From: Wolbachia endosymbiont of Armadillidium arcangelii
GTDB taxonomy: Bacteria; Pseudomonadota; Alphaproteobacteria; Rickettsiales; Anaplasmataceae
Direction of reading: 5' to 3'
Length of the DNA stretch: 64,000 nucleotides
Assembly: GCF_040207875.1 (NCBI RefSeq)
Contig: NZ_CP157942.1
Coordinates: 1,240,001-1,304,000 of the forward strand
Both the position numbers and the translations under genes were made by a program. Positions within the stretch are counted from its first letter, which is position 1. Each line of letters starts with the position of its first letter. Of the stretch, positions 18,262-28,257 are shown one piece after another. Under the pieces are notes generated by a model. That model saw only the letters and a program-made list of their open reading frames with translations. It was not told the DNA's origin and ran no database searches.

Positions 18262-19050
18262 CTAGGCAACCCTACTAGCGCTAGCAGCTTCTTGCTGTCC
18301 ATTTGTTAAGATTGGTTTATCAACTTGAGTATCAGGCTTTAACATCATATATGTAGCACCACCAACTGCTAGTGCTATAACTGCAACCACTGCTATAGCT
18401 ATAGGTATCGCAATTGTCCCAGTTGCAAAAAGCACCGCTGCTATAGCAGCAACTAATAATGCAGTTTCTACAGCGGCAGCAACCCCTCTATTAAATGCTT
18501 TCACAAAAGAACGTCCTCCTGCCTTTAATAGAACTTCTACGTTTTGACCCTTAGCATAATCTAAAGGAGTCATTCCATGTGTATTTACTGCATTAACATT
18601 TGCTCCTTTTTCGAGTAAAACCTCTACTGTCTCTTTGCGACAATAAGAAACAGCATAATGTAAAGGAGTTCCATATAAATGTTGCACATCAACATTTGCT
18701 CCTACTTGGATTAAAACCTTTACTATGTCTTTGTAACGATTCTCAGCAGCATAATGCAAAGCAGTCTTCTCATCACAATCTTTTTCATCAACATTTGCAC
18801 CTTTTTCTATGAGAGCATTTGTTATATTTTCTAGGTTACAGGAAACAGCTAAATGCAAAAGAGTCACTTTTCCAACATTTTTATACACATAATTTATATC
18901 AAAGCCAGATTTTTCCCACTCTTCATAATATTTCTTTGAATGCCTTTTTAGCCTATTTTGTATTTTTTCAATTACGTTATCTTTGCTTAAATTTTTGTCA
19001 GCACTAACTGAACTCAATAATGTGTTCCAATTTAGAAAACTTATTGTCAT
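18262..19050 (-). CDS. Ankyrin-repeat protein with C-terminal membrane hairpin
   Basis: The 262 residues carry about four ankyrin repeats between residues 58 and 177, marked by LLHLAVSCNLENITNALIEK, TALHYAAENRYKDIVKVLI, TPLHYAVSYCRKETVEVLLE and TPLDYAKGQNVEVLL. A hydrophobic stretch at about 190-238 is rich in Ala, Ile and Val and probably makes two membrane helices. There is no signal peptide. Ankyrin proteins are abundant in Wolbachia and many are phage-linked. This one lies 117 bp from a phage terminase gene, on the same strand. A role as a secreted or membrane-inserted effector is inference. Confidence 0.85.
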   Translation of the reverse strand: MTISFLNWNTLLSSVSADKNLSKDNVIEKIQNRLKRHSKKYYEEWEKSGFDINYVYKNVGKVTLLHLAVSCNLENITNALIEKGANVDEKDCDEKTALHYAAENRYKDIVKVLIQVGANVDVQHLYGTPLHYAVSYCRKETVEVLLEKGANVNAVNTHGMTPLDYAKGQNVEVLLKAGGRSFVKAFNRGVAAAVETALLVAAIAAVLFATGTIAIPIAIAVVAVIALAVGGATYMMLKPDTQVDKPILTNGQQEAASASRVA

Positions 19051-19809
19051 AACTTTGCCTCTAGCTTTGATTAATATACTTGATTATTACATATCATGCT
19101 AGAAAATAAATATTTATTTTAAATGAGCTAATAATTAAGCTTAGATACGCTCTTATTGTTTCTTAAATCACAACCTTCGTATAGCTGCAACTCGCGAGCT
19201 ACTGTCTCTCATCCACTGCAGATACTGCACGGTGCTGTCTACTTGATCGTCGTGGCGGGTTTCTGGAAACATCAAAATCTCATACTCAAAGTCGCTCAGC
19301 CATACTGCTTGGTGTGGCAGAAAAACCTTGCCAGATTCTATTATCGGAACAATCTGGTGGAATCGAGCGAGCTTACTGTTATGCGGCACTATCTCGATAA
19401 CAGGTATTGCCTTTAGCTCTTGAATCAATTGCTGACCACTCGTTTTTGCTTCGATTAAAATTGCGTGTGGCTTCCATCTTGAAGCTAGTGACAGAACTTG
19501 TTCTTTAAGTTTTGGATACTCAAGCTTCGCACGGTACACATCGAGTAAATAAAACTTATTATCTACCTTTGTCCAGGTAGTGCAGACACTAAAGCCACTA
19601 GAATCATTTGTTGAAACCGCAGTGTCCCAGCTCTGAGTTATATGTGAGAGATTGTCAGGAAAATTTCTATAGCGTTTCAACCATTCTTGCTTAATTATAC
19701 CACTTGAAAGTGGCAGAGGATTTTGTTGATATTGAGCAGCAAAAGCGTAACTCCCAAGTTCAGCCTTTATCATTTCAATTTCTCCTCCATCTAGGGGATA
19801 TAGCAGCTG

Positions 19810-21384
19810 CACTGCCATTAAGTTAAGGGAAAGTGATGGACTGTATTGTAAAATCAGGTAAGATCCACAAATTAAAAGAAGTAATGACATGAGTAAAAAA
19901 AAGAATAATCATGTTTATAAAAAATAAATTGATGAGTTTAAACTTTATAAACGCACACAGAGCATCCTCAAAAGACTTCTCACGAAAAAGAAAGCTGCCC
20001 TTCATTAATGTATTTCTCCTGATTTTTAGAAAGAGTGTAAAGTCATTACAAGTAATGCTTAATGAGTTTGTTCTGCATACAAGAAAAGATTACACAATTA
20101 CGGCAAGTGCATTTACTCAAGCAAGAAAGAAGCTAAAGCATACTGCGTTTTCAGAGTTAAATGATGATATAGTTTCCCTATACTACCAAGATCAGGAATT
20201 TAAAACCCACCATGGCTTCAGAGTACTTGCATTTGATGCTTCAATACTGATTCTGCCAAAGAGCGACAAAATAATAGGCGAGTTTGGCTCAAGAGCAGTA
20301 TGGAATGGAATCCAGAGATTTGAAGACTATACAAGTGCAACCTTTGAAGTTTGCTACGATGTGCTAAATAATATTGCAATAAAATCTGTGCTAAGTAGAG
20401 GTGACAGCTATGAGGTTGATTTAGCGATCGGTATGCTTGAATCCATAAAATCAGACGATTTGTTAATCTGTGATAGAGGATACGTATCTTATCGATTTCT
20501 TGCTGAGCTTACAGGAAGGAAAATCAATTATATAATTCGCTGTCCAAGTTCGTCTTTCAATGAAATAAACGCTATGTTTAAGCCGGAAAGCCCATCTAGT
20601 ATGGTGGTAGTGTCTACCGCACCTATTAAAGTAGCAAGACAGCTACGAAAGCTAGGATTACCTGATGAGATGAAATTCAGGTTAGTCAAAATAATACTTT
20701 CTTCTGGAGAAGTTGAAGTGTTAGTAACATCTCTGTTAGATGAGCAAAGTTTTACAGTCGAAGAGTTTGAGAGATTATATTACTTGCGCTGGGGAGTAGA
20801 AACATTTTTTTCTAGGCTGAAGGGAAGATTAAATTTAGAGAATTTCACAGGAAAAAGTATTGAAACTATCAAGCAGGATTTTTGGTCAACTATCTTCATC
20901 AGTAATCTAGAAAGTATCATGATAGAAGATGATGAAGAGACATTGAGCGCACAGAATAGTAAACTAAAAAAAAGCATCAATAAATCTGTCTCATTTAATG
21001 CGATTAAAAACTTAGCCTTTGATATTTTTTCTACAGAGTCAGACATAGACTGCATTATGGATCGACTATCACAGTTATTTTTGATGAACACTTTAGTGGT
21101 AAGAAAAGGGAGAAGAGTTGATCGTCATAAGATATCTGATATTCGTTCACTCAACTACCAGAAAAGAGCTAGAAAACATGTGTTTTAAATTCAAGATATC
21201 TTTTCAGTATCATTGCATTAGTACATTCTTTGCAAAATAACCTGCAATTATTACTTTTTTAAATAACTTGCACTTTTCAGACTCCCTTTTCTTAAAAATT
21301 CACCCTAGTATTTACCATAATTATCAATCGCTTCAAATTTTTTGTCCAATCTTAACTTCTCTTTCCCTTAACTTAATGGCAGTG
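19810..21384 (+). mobile_element. IS4-family insertion sequence, intact copy C
   Basis: This 1575-bp element has perfect terminal inverted repeats and a perfect 10-bp target duplication, ATAGCAGCTG at 19800-19809 and 21385-21394. It lies inside the terminase gene in the opposite orientation. Against copies A and B I noticed two base differences: C instead of T in the codon that is TAG in those copies, and G instead of A near 21330 in the 3' non-coding part. An intact transposase and a clean duplication indicate recent insertion. Confidence 0.95.
19911..21188 (+). CDS. IS4-family transposase, full length
   Basis: The 425-residue DDE transposase is complete. Catalytic Asp residues are expected in VLAFDASILIL and LLICDRGYVSYRF. 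The third acidic residue lies in the family signature YLRWGVETFFSRLKGRLNLE, which fits Y-x2-R-x3-E-x6-K. The N-terminus (MFIKNKLMSLNFINAH) is followed by the basic segment SSKDFSRKRKLP. It could act in trans on the inverted repeats of the two defective copies. The start ATG at 19911 lies about 100 bases inside the left end. Confidence 0.93.
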   Translation: MFIKNKLMSLNFINAHRASSKDFSRKRKLPFINVFLLIFRKSVKSLQVMLNEFVLHTRKDYTITASAFTQARKKLKHTAFSELNDDIVSLYYQDQEFKTHHGFRVLAFDASILILPKSDKIIGEFGSRAVWNGIQRFEDYTSATFEVCYDVLNNIAIKSVLSRGDSYEVDLAIGMLESIKSDDLLICDRGYVSYRFLAELTGRKINYIIRCPSSSFNEINAMFKPESPSSMVVVSTAPIKVARQLRKLGLPDEMKFRLVKIILSSGEVEVLVTSLLDEQSFTVEEFERLYYLRWGVETFFSRLKGRLNLENFTGKSIETIKQDFWSTIFISNLESIMIEDDEETLSAQNSKLKKSINKSVSFNAIKNLAFDIFSTESDIDCIMDRLSQLFLMNTLVVRKGRRVDRHKISDIRSLNYQKRARKHVF

Positions 21385-22186
21385 ATAGCAGCTGACCTTC
21401 CTTTTTTAAGTATAAAATCCTTGAAGATGTAGCGCCTGTTGAGCTTTTGCACTCATTTGTAGTTACTTGAATAATAGAAACAGGAGAAGGGAGAATTGAT
21501 CTTTTGATTGAATAGATAATTTCCTTATTTTCAGAAATCATTGGCAAACAAATATGATGCCATATATTTCTTGGTTTGGAGAGAAGATGCCCAGTCAAAT
21601 CCTCCTGATGTAGTCTGTGCATTACAACAACAATAACTCCTTTTTTTCTATTATTGAGCCTAGTTACTAAAGTCTGATCAAACCAATTTGTGGCACGTTT
21701 TCTAAACGTCTCGCTCAAAGCTTGAGAGGAACTCAGTGGATCATCTACGACGATAAAATCTCCACCTTCACCAGTCAATGTTCCACCAACAGATGTTGCA
21801 ATCCTACATCCTCTTTGCATTGTTTGAAATTTGTATTTAGTGTTTTGGTCTTTGCATAGTTCTACCTCTGGAAATAGCGCTTTATACCAACTAGACTGCA
21901 TCACGCACCTAGTGTCGAGCGAATGCTTTTCGCTAAGCCGCTGAGAATAGCTTGCAACTATTATTCTTGCGGTTAGCTGATTCCCTAGTATCCATGCGGG
22001 CCATGCAACACTCACGCACATAGACTTCATCGAGCGCGGAGGCATATTGAATATTATTCGCTTTACTTCACCAGTGCCTGCTGCTTCAAGCCTGTCTGCT
22101 ATAATTTTTATATACTGATAATTGTTATACTCACACCCTGGCATTACCGTTTGAAAGCATAGTTCAATAAATTTTAAAAAGTTCAT

Positions 22187-22827
22187 ATTAGTCTCCTATA
22201 GTGTTACTGAAATCTACTTTACGGTGGTGTCAGCTTCTTTGTTGTCATCCCAGTGCTTGACACTGGGATCCAGGAAATTTGATTGGATATTAAGTTTATG
22301 AGCATAGAAGCAGCTAATTTTATGTTAAAACACAACATTTTTGATGAGGCTGTATTAAGAGATGGATCCCAGTGTCAAGCACTGGGATGACACCTTTGCT
22401 ATGCAATTTACCTTCAAAAATGAATGCTCGTACAGCTGTGTGTCAGCTACTTACATAACATCTCTCTAAAATTACTTTAGCTACAAATATTAAAAAATTT
22501 ACCAAGCGAAAAAAGGCAAAAGAACCCCCGTGTAACGAGTTTTGACCCTATAATAATGTAAATTGGCATTGTAATAATGTGCTAACGCTTAAAATAAGCG
22601 CGTTTTGGCTGAATGTAGAAAAAATAAAAAAGACATGCAGCCGCTATAATTTTATGTAATTTGCCAATAAATATCTGAGTTTTTTACTGAATTTTGTCGT
22701 TGAGCCCAAAAACAAGGATAAATACTCTTATTGTCATGATAAGGAGACTGATGAGGTTTGTAAAGTAATCTTTTTCGTTTGTATTCCCTTATGCTTGAGA
22801 TAACTGCATGCAGGTTCATGAATGTCC
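22187..22827. other. Gene-free 640-bp stretch with a MITE-like palindromic element
   Basis: I see no coding sequence here. The left third holds a palindromic element (22244-22394). The remainder is AT-rich. Around 22680 it shares TTTTTTACTGAATTT and a following GTTGA(G/A)CCC with the region near 44990, which suggests a short dispersed repeat or shared regulatory sequence. Confidence 0.6.
22244..22394. repeat. MITE-like element with palindromic ends
   Basis: The left arm (22244-22271) and the right arm (22364-22392) are inverted copies of each other, and each is itself a palindrome of the type CCCAGTG-CTTGA-CACTGGG. The core contains ATGTTAAAACACAACATTT. The same architecture and a closely similar core occur at 48384-48508. 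The structure suggests a non-autonomous mobile repeat. Confidence 0.75.
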
Positions 22828-23838
22828 TTACTCTTTATTTCCATGAATTCCCTTTGAAGTTGAATATTGAAAGTTAACTGGAGAGTTGTGAATTACTTTG
22901 TATATGTCATAACAAGCCATTGCGCTCTCAGCAAAACCATTTAGTATCAACTTGAGTTTGCCTGAATAAGTAGCTATATCTCCGATTGCATATATCCTAT
23001 CTCTACTGGTTCTAAGTGTAGCTGGGTCGACAACTATGCGGCTATGTTCTAACTGTATACCCCAATTGTTTATTGGACCAAGATTCATTGATAATCCAAA
23101 AAATGGCAGCAAAAAATCAGCGGATATTTCTTTTTCTTCCTTAGAGGCAATGTTTTTTACTATCACTGCGATCAACTGCCCGTCATTTCCGGCTAGTTCA
23201 TGTAATTGATATGGCACTACAAGTTCTATTTTTCCATCAATTTCAAGTGTTTCTAATTTATTTCTAGTTTCAGGAGTGCAGCGAAATTCTTTTCTTCGAT
23301 GTATCACATAAATTTTCTTTGCAACTCTAGAGAGTTCTACAGTCCAATCAGCTGCAGAATCACCCCCCCCTGCAATGACTATAGTTTTGTCCTGAAAATC
23401 AGAAATTTTATTTACACTGTAAAATACAGATTTATTTTCATATTCTAATATATTACTTAAGGGTGGACGGTTAGGTTCAAACATTCCGTTACCTGCAGCA
23501 ACAATAACAACCTTACATTTTACCTCTGTGCCTGTATTAGTTATGATAATAAAGCTTTGATTGCAGTTATTCGAAATCTTTTCTACTTTTTGATTTAAAT
23601 GGTAAATAGGCTTAAATTGTGAAGCCTGCTTCATTAATTGTTCGATTAATTTTTGAGCAGTAATTACAGGATAACCAGGTATATCATATATTGGCTTTTC
23701 TGAGTAAAGAGCTGTGCATTGTCCTCCTACTTGATCCAAAATATCTATTATATGACATCTCATATCAAGCATTCCCGCTTGAAAAGCAGTGAATATTCCA
23801 ACAGGCCCTGCACCTATTATTACTATATCGGTTTCCAT
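22828..23838 (-). CDS. Ferredoxin--NADP reductase, thioredoxin-reductase-like (type 2)
   Basis: The 336-residue FAD/NAD(P)-binding flavoprotein has IVIIGAGPVGIFTAFQAG for FAD, GGQCTALYSEKPIYDIPGYP, VIAGGGDSAADWTVELS for NADPH, and a C-terminal IYAIGDIATY motif. It lacks the CxxC redox pair of true thioredoxin reductases, as expected for the FNR2/YumC type. It moves electrons between NADPH and ferredoxin, supporting iron-sulfur and redox metabolism in the cytoplasm. It stands alone, preceded by a long AT-rich spacer and with a tRNA-Ser gene upstream on the same strand. Confidence 0.9.
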   Translation of the reverse strand: METDIVIIGAGPVGIFTAFQAGMLDMRCHIIDILDQVGGQCTALYSEKPIYDIPGYPVITAQKLIEQLMKQASQFKPIYHLNQKVEKISNNCNQSFIIITNTGTEVKCKVVIVAAGNGMFEPNRPPLSNILEYENKSVFYSVNKISDFQDKTIVIAGGGDSAADWTVELSRVAKKIYVIHRRKEFRCTPETRNKLETLEIDGKIELVVPYQLHELAGNDGQLIAVIVKNIASKEEKEISADFLLPFFGLSMNLGPINNWGIQLEHSRIVVDPATLRTSRDRIYAIGDIATYSGKLKLILNGFAESAMACYDIYKVIHNSPVNFQYSTSKGIHGNKE

Positions 23839-24008
23839 ATTCAGATGGTAATCTATTTATAGATATTAACTTTCTTTGCTAATAAGGTCAATTTACAAAG
23901 GGATGTATTTTAAAAAGACGTAGCTAGATTAGATAAGATTTACAGCGTTACGAACCATCTAAATAAGCTCTAAAAATTAACTAACATCGTGAGTCTGAGA
24001 AGTAAGTG

Positions 24009-24093
24009 CGGACGGAATGGGATTCGAACCCATGGTACGTTTCCGTACGTCAGTTTTCAAGACTGGTGCCTTAAACCGCTCGGCCATCCGTCC
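24009..24093 (-). tRNA. tRNA-Ser (anticodon UGA)
   Basis: Read on the minus strand, the gene begins GGACGGATGGCCGAGCGG and ends in a matching acceptor strand with discriminator G; no CCA is encoded. The anticodon loop is CTTGAAA with anticodon TGA. A long variable arm (ACGTACGGAAACGTACC) identifies a class II serine tRNA. Length is 85 nt. Confidence 0.96.
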
Positions 24094-24140
24094 ACCTCTT
24101 TTCTACCACAATATTTAATTTCAAGCAATCTATAAAAATC

Positions 24141-25469
24141 TTACTTACCTATACAAAAACTGCTAAACACACTATCCAATATTTCCTCAACATTAATAAC
24201 CCCAATTACTGCACCAAGTTCAAATGCAGCAAGCCTCAAATCTTCAGATATCAACTCAATTGGATTATCGATATTAAAACGTTGTAAATGTTCTAGCGCC
24301 TTCTGCATGTGACCCCTATGTCTTTGCCGAGTAATTACAGGAGTGTCTCTATCATGCCCAAATTTTTCCTCTGCCTTCTCTTTTATAAGAGAGATCAATT
24401 TGTTTGTACCTATTCCCTTTAGAATAGAAATAGATAGAAAATCTACATCGCCAATCAGTGTATTTCTCTCATTAATTGCATTGTCAGCTTTGCTCAATAC
24501 ATAAATAGTATCGCTATTTACAACGTTGCAATTGACATTATAACGTTGTTCAAAAGGAAACAGTTCTATTCTTAAATCAGCTTCAAAAGACCTCTTTTTT
24601 GCTCGACTTATGCCTTCTGATTCTATTGGATCTGAACTTTCACGAATTCCAGCAGTATCAGATAGAATGATTGGGTATCCGCCAATGTCAATATGAGCTT
24701 CAAGCACATCCCTTGTTGTGCCTGCATATTCAGAAACAATAGCAATATCACGTTTGGCCAAGAAATTAAACAGCGTTGATTTACCAACATTTGGTTCACC
24801 AGTTATTACAACGTGTAAACCCTCACGCAACCTTTCACCCCGTCTATTATCATTTAAATGCTCTTGTATCAACCGCACAAGAGCTTGCACTTCATTACTA
24901 ATTTTTTCCAATTCATTTTTTTCTGCCCAAATATCTTCTGGAAAGTCTATATACGCTTCGATTTTGGATTGTATCGTTATCAATCTTTGCTTCCAATTGC
25001 TGTATAGTCTCTCCAATTCTCCTGATATCTGCTTAATCGCTTGTTTAGCTTGCATTTTCGTCTCAGCATTAATTAAGTCTGCAATTCCTTCTATTTGCGT
25101 TAAGTCAAATTTACCATTTAGAAAAGCCCTAAGTGAGAATTCTCCAGGCCTGGCCGTAACGAAAATTTTTGATAATTCCTCCAAGATGATTTTTACGACT
25201 GCTTTGCTTCCATGCACTTGTAACTCTATAACATCCTCGCCAGTAAAACTGTTTGGAGCGGGGAAATAGATGATTATTCCATTATCTATCAATTGATTGG
25301 AATCATCATATAGATCAACTAAAGTAGCAAGCCTTGGTTTAATTTCTTTCTTAATATGAAAATGATTTAAAGCTTTAAGCGCGTATTCGCCTGAAATTCT
25401 AATTACTGCAACTCCTGACTTACCAAATACGGTCGATAAAGCGAAAATAGTTTCATTTGTGTTTGTCAT
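24141..25469 (-). CDS. mnmE: tRNA uridine-5-carboxymethylaminomethyl modification GTPase
   Basis: MnmE acts with MnmG to modify the wobble uridine of several tRNAs. The 442 residues show the N-terminal tetrahydrofolate-binding domain ([19 protein letters not shown]), a helical middle, and a G domain at about 215-370 with [12 protein letters not shown] (G1), DTAG (G3) and SKAD (G4). The C-terminus FCIGK matches the family's conserved CxGK end. The tRNA-Ser gene lies just downstream on the same strand. An ATG at 25469 fits the usual start. Confidence 0.96.
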   Translation of the reverse strand: MTNTNETIFALSTVFGKSGVAVIRISGEYALKALNHFHIKKEIKPRLATLVDLYDDSNQLIDNGIIIYFPAPNSFTGEDVIELQVHGSKAVVKIILEELSKIFVTARPGEFSLRAFLNGKFDLTQIEGIADLINAETKMQAKQAIKQISGELERLYSNWKQRLITIQSKIEAYIDFPEDIWAEKNELEKISNEVQALVRLIQEHLNDNRRGERLREGLHVVITGEPNVGKSTLFNFLAKRDIAIVSEYAGTTRDVLEAHIDIGGYPIILSDTAGIRESSDPIESEGISRAKKRSFEADLRIELFPFEQRYNVNCNVVNSDTIYVLSKADNAINERNTLIGDVDFLSISILKGIGTNKLISLIKEKAEEKFGHDRDTPVITRQRHRGHMQKALEHLQRFNIDNPIELISEDLRLAAFELGAVIGVINVEEILDSVFSSFCIGK

Positions 25470-25675
25470 TATTCATATAAACTACTTAGCAATTTAAGAA
25501 ACCAAAATACCTAATTTGAAAATATTCAAAATTTTTATCTATCTTGCTAGTTTATAGTAATATCATATTAATAAATACATTATATAAAAAACTGTAAAGG
25601 TCACTCGGATGAAAATATTTATTTTGAAAACTGATAATATGAATTATAATTATAAATGCAGCTTTTAAATATTTT

Positions 25676-26158
25676 ATGCTCAAGAAATTAGCTTGGTATT
25701 GGTCTTTTGTAGAGTTGATTAAAGGGTTCGCTATTACATTGAAATACATGTTCAAACCGAAAGTCACACTGAGGTATCCTATGGAGAAGGGCCCTTTAAG
25801 TCCAAGGTTTCGTGGTGAGCATGCGTTGCGTAGGTATCCAAACGGTGAAGAACGATGCATAGCTTGTAAATTATGTGAGGTTATTTGTCCTGCCCAAGCA
25901 ATAGTTATTGAAGCAGAGGAAAGGGAAGGTGGCATTCGCCGCACTACGCGTTATGATATTGATATGACAAAGTGTATATATTGCGGGCTTTGTCAAGAAG
26001 CGTGTCCTGTTGATGCAATTGTTGAGGGCCCTAATTTTGAATTTGCCACAGAAACAAGAGAAGAGTTAATGTATAATAAGGAAAAATTATTGCGTAATGG
26101 TGAAATTTGGGAGGATGTAATTGCACTCAGATTGAAAAAGAATAGGCCGTATTATTAA
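25676..26158 (+). CDS. nuoI: NADH-quinone oxidoreductase subunit I
   Basis: NuoI carries two 4Fe-4S clusters (N6a, N6b) that pass electrons toward quinone in the peripheral arm of complex I. The 160 residues contain both ferredoxin motifs, [12 protein letters not shown] and [12 protein letters not shown], plus the N-terminal helix and [18 protein letters not shown]. The gene stands apart from other nuo genes, which is common in Rickettsiales. A palindromic repeat lies between it and thrS. Confidence 0.96.
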   Translation: MLKKLAWYWSFVELIKGFAITLKYMFKPKVTLRYPMEKGPLSPRFRGEHALRRYPNGEERCIACKLCEVICPAQAIVIEAEEREGGIRRTTRYDIDMTKCIYCGLCQEACPVDAIVEGPNFEFATETREELMYNKEKLLRNGEIWEDVIALRLKKNRPYY

Positions 26159-26247
26159 CTAGGTATGTCAACAATTAAAACTTCTTACAGCAAGTATGTA
26201 ATAGATCTCTTGTACAGCTGTTATTTAAGTGAAAGATCAGTAGCTCA

Positions 26248-26337
26248 CCTTTTGGTGTCATTCCAGCGCGTGACGCTGGAATCTAGAAAAAAAAGAAACA
26301 TGGATCCCAGTGTCACGCACTGGGATGACAAAAGGTC
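26248..26337. repeat. Compact palindromic repeat between nuoI and thrS
   Basis: Arms 26257-26283 and 26302-26330 are inverted copies, each a small palindrome, separated by a short A-rich loop. The outer ACCTTTT and AAAAGGT extend the pairing. It belongs to the same family as the elements at 22244, 34147 and 48.2-49.2 kb. Transcribed, it would fold into a strong hairpin directly in front of thrS, within about ten bases of its start. Confidence 0.75.
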
Positions 26338-26343
26338 TGATGA

Positions 26344-28245
26344 ATGATAAAAGTTACCTTTTCAACCGAACAAAAAGTAAAAGAATACAGTGGTAGAGTT
26401 ACTGGCTTTGATATATTACAACCGGATGCTTTGAAAGAAGCAGTTGCATTGAAAGTAAACGGTGAGTTATATGATCTCTCACGTGAAATTGAATCTGACA
26501 CAGAGATAGAGGTAATACAGCTCAGTGACGAAGTGGGTTTGGACGTAATAAGACACGATGCTGCTCATATAATGGCTCAGGCAGTGAAAGAACTCTTTCC
26601 TAATACTCAGATTACTATTGGGCCAACAATTCAGGATGGTTTCTACTATGATTTTGCTACAGATCGTGCCTTTACCACGGACGATCTTGCTGCAATAGAA
26701 AAAAAAATGAAGGAAATTATAAAAAGTAACCACAGATTCGTCCGAGAAGTTTGGACTCGTAAGCAAGCAATTGACTTTTTTAGCAGCATAGGCGAAAAAT
26801 ATAAGATTGATATTATCTCATCCATACCAGAGGGTGAAAACCTAACTGTTTATAGACAAGGCGATTTTGTAGACCTATGCCGTGGTCCGCACTCTCCTTC
26901 AACTGGCAGAGTTAAAGCGTTTAAACTTATGAAAGTTGCAGGAGCATATTGGCGTGGTAACTCGAAAGGTCCCATGTTGCAGCGCATATATGGAACGGCA
27001 TGGAGAAATAAAGATGAATTAAATGCTTATATAGCGCGGTTGGAAGAAGCAGAAAAGCGTGATCATCGCAAAATTGCCAAGGATATGGACTTATTTCACA
27101 TTCAAGAAGAAGCTGTTGGGCAGATTTTTTGGCATGAACAGGGATATACTTTATATAATGTTCTTGAGTCTTATATAAGAAAGAAATTGATAAGTAATGG
27201 CTATTTTGAAGTAAAAACTCCTATTTTAGTAAGTAAAGAGCTGTGGGAGAAGTCAGGACATTGGGATAAATTTCGTGAAAATATGTTTATTGTTGATGAA
27301 TCTGAAAGTAAAAAGCTAGCAATAAAACCCATGAATTGCCCCTGTCATGTGCAGATTTTTAATTCTCACACCAGAAGCTATCGTGATTTACCGATGCGTA
27401 TGGCAGAATTTGGTATGTGCCATAGGAATGAAAGTTCAGGTTCATTGCACGGACTGATGCGAGTGCGTGGTTTTACGCAAGACGATGCACACATTTTTTG
27501 TATGGAAGAACAAGTAAATTCTGAAACTGTAAAGTTTTGTGACCTTTTAAAAGAAGTATATTCAGAGCTTGGATTCAATGAAATTTCTGTGAAATTTTCA
27601 GACCGTCCAGATGTGAGAGCTGGAACAGATGAAGTGTGGGATAGGGCTGAAAAAGCGCTGCTTGAAGCTGTTAAAGAAGCGGGCTTAAGTTATGAACCAA
27701 GTCCAGGTGAAGGTGCGTTTTATGGTCCCAAGTTAGAATTTGTTCTAAAGGACGCAATAGGAAGAAGCTGGCAGTGTGGTACGTTACAGGTTGATTTTAT
27801 TTTACCAGAGCGGCTCAGAGCTTTTTATATAGGAGCAGATGGGCAAAAGCACCACCCTGTTATGATACATAGAGCAATTCTTGGAGCTTTTGAACGTTTT
27901 ATTGGAATTCTAATAGAGCATTATGCAGGAAAATTTCCACTGTGGCTTGCTCCAACACAGCTTGCTATTCTGACCATTACAAATGAGGCTGACGGTTACG
28001 CCACAGAAATTAGCAGTATTTTAAAAGAACAAGGTGTGAGAGTCAAGACTGATTTGACCAATGAAAAAATTAGTTATAAGATACACTTGCATAGTTCAAA
28101 CAAGGTTCCTATATTATGGATTATAGGTAAAAATGAAGTTGCAAGTAAAACTGTGTCAGTGAGGAATTTGGGATTAGAAAAACAGGAGTCTTTTTCTTTG
28201 GAGAAGGTTACTGAATTGCTGTTAAAAAGTATTAATTTGAGTTAA
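26344..28245 (+). CDS. thrS: Threonyl-tRNA synthetase
   Basis: The 633-residue class II synthetase charges tRNA-Thr. Domains in order are an N-terminal TGS domain (1-60), the editing domain with [11 protein letters not shown] and the later Cys/His residues, the catalytic core with [10 protein letters not shown] (zinc Cys), motif 2 ([19 protein letters not shown]) and motif 3 ([20 protein letters not shown]), and an anticodon-binding domain at the C-terminus. infC follows after 12 bases, the conserved thrS-infC arrangement. A hairpin-forming repeat abuts the start and might affect initiation, which is inference. Confidence 0.97.
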   Translation: MIKVTFSTEQKVKEYSGRVTGFDILQPDALKEAVALKVNGELYDLSREIESDTEIEVIQLSDEVGLDVIRHDAAHIMAQAVKELFPNTQITIGPTIQDGFYYDFATDRAFTTDDLAAIEKKMKEIIKSNHRFVREVWTRKQAIDFFSSIGEKYKIDIISSIPEGENLTVYRQGDFVDLCRGPHSPSTGRVKAFKLMKVAGAYWRGNSKGPMLQRIYGTAWRNKDELNAYIARLEEAEKRDHRKIAKDMDLFHIQEEAVGQIFWHEQGYTLYNVLESYIRKKLISNGYFEVKTPILVSKELWEKSGHWDKFRENMFIVDESESKKLAIKPMNCPCHVQIFNSHTRSYRDLPMRMAEFGMCHRNESSGSLHGLMRVRGFTQDDAHIFCMEEQVNSETVKFCDLLKEVYSELGFNEISVKFSDRPDVRAGTDEVWDRAEKALLEAVKEAGLSYEPSPGEGAFYGPKLEFVLKDAIGRSWQCGTLQVDFILPERLRAFYIGADGQKHHPVMIHRAILGAFERFIGILIEHYAGKFPLWLAPTQLAILTITNEADGYATEISSILKEQGVRVKTDLTNEKISYKIHLHSSNKVPILWIIGKNEVASKTVSVRNLGLEKQESFSLEKVTELLLKSINLS

Positions 28246-28257
28246 TGGAGCTAAAAT

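Larger units (their letters stand above)
19168..22186 (-). pseudogene. terL: Phage terminase large subunit, split by an IS4-family insertion
   Basis: TerL packages phage DNA into the prohead using ATP and cuts it with a nuclease domain. The N-terminal part (22186 to 21385) has a Walker A-like motif in NMPPRSMKSMC and a Walker B in FIVVDDP. The C-terminal part (19809 to 19168) has the nuclease-domain Asp in SWDTAV and a late RHDDQVDSTVQYLQW. Deleting the element and one 10-bp target copy joins the reading frame exactly (KKEGQLL then YPLDGGE), giving 477 residues. The gene was therefore intact until this insertion. It is probably a WO-type prophage relic. No other virion gene is seen nearby. 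Confidence 0.92.

Noticed and set aside
19168..22186. A complete WO prophage or cytoplasmic-incompatibility gene pair in the window
   Set aside because: Only the terminase is clearly phage-derived. I saw no portal, capsid, tail, or cif-like deubiquitinase or nuclease genes.
24718..25269. 183-codon plus-strand frame opposite mnmE
   Set aside because: It is long but wholly antisense to a well supported GTPase gene and has a low-complexity Ser/Ile/Leu composition.
26165..26347. 60-codon frame between nuoI and thrS
   Set aside because: Most of it is translated palindromic repeat, with no ribosome site and no conserved part.
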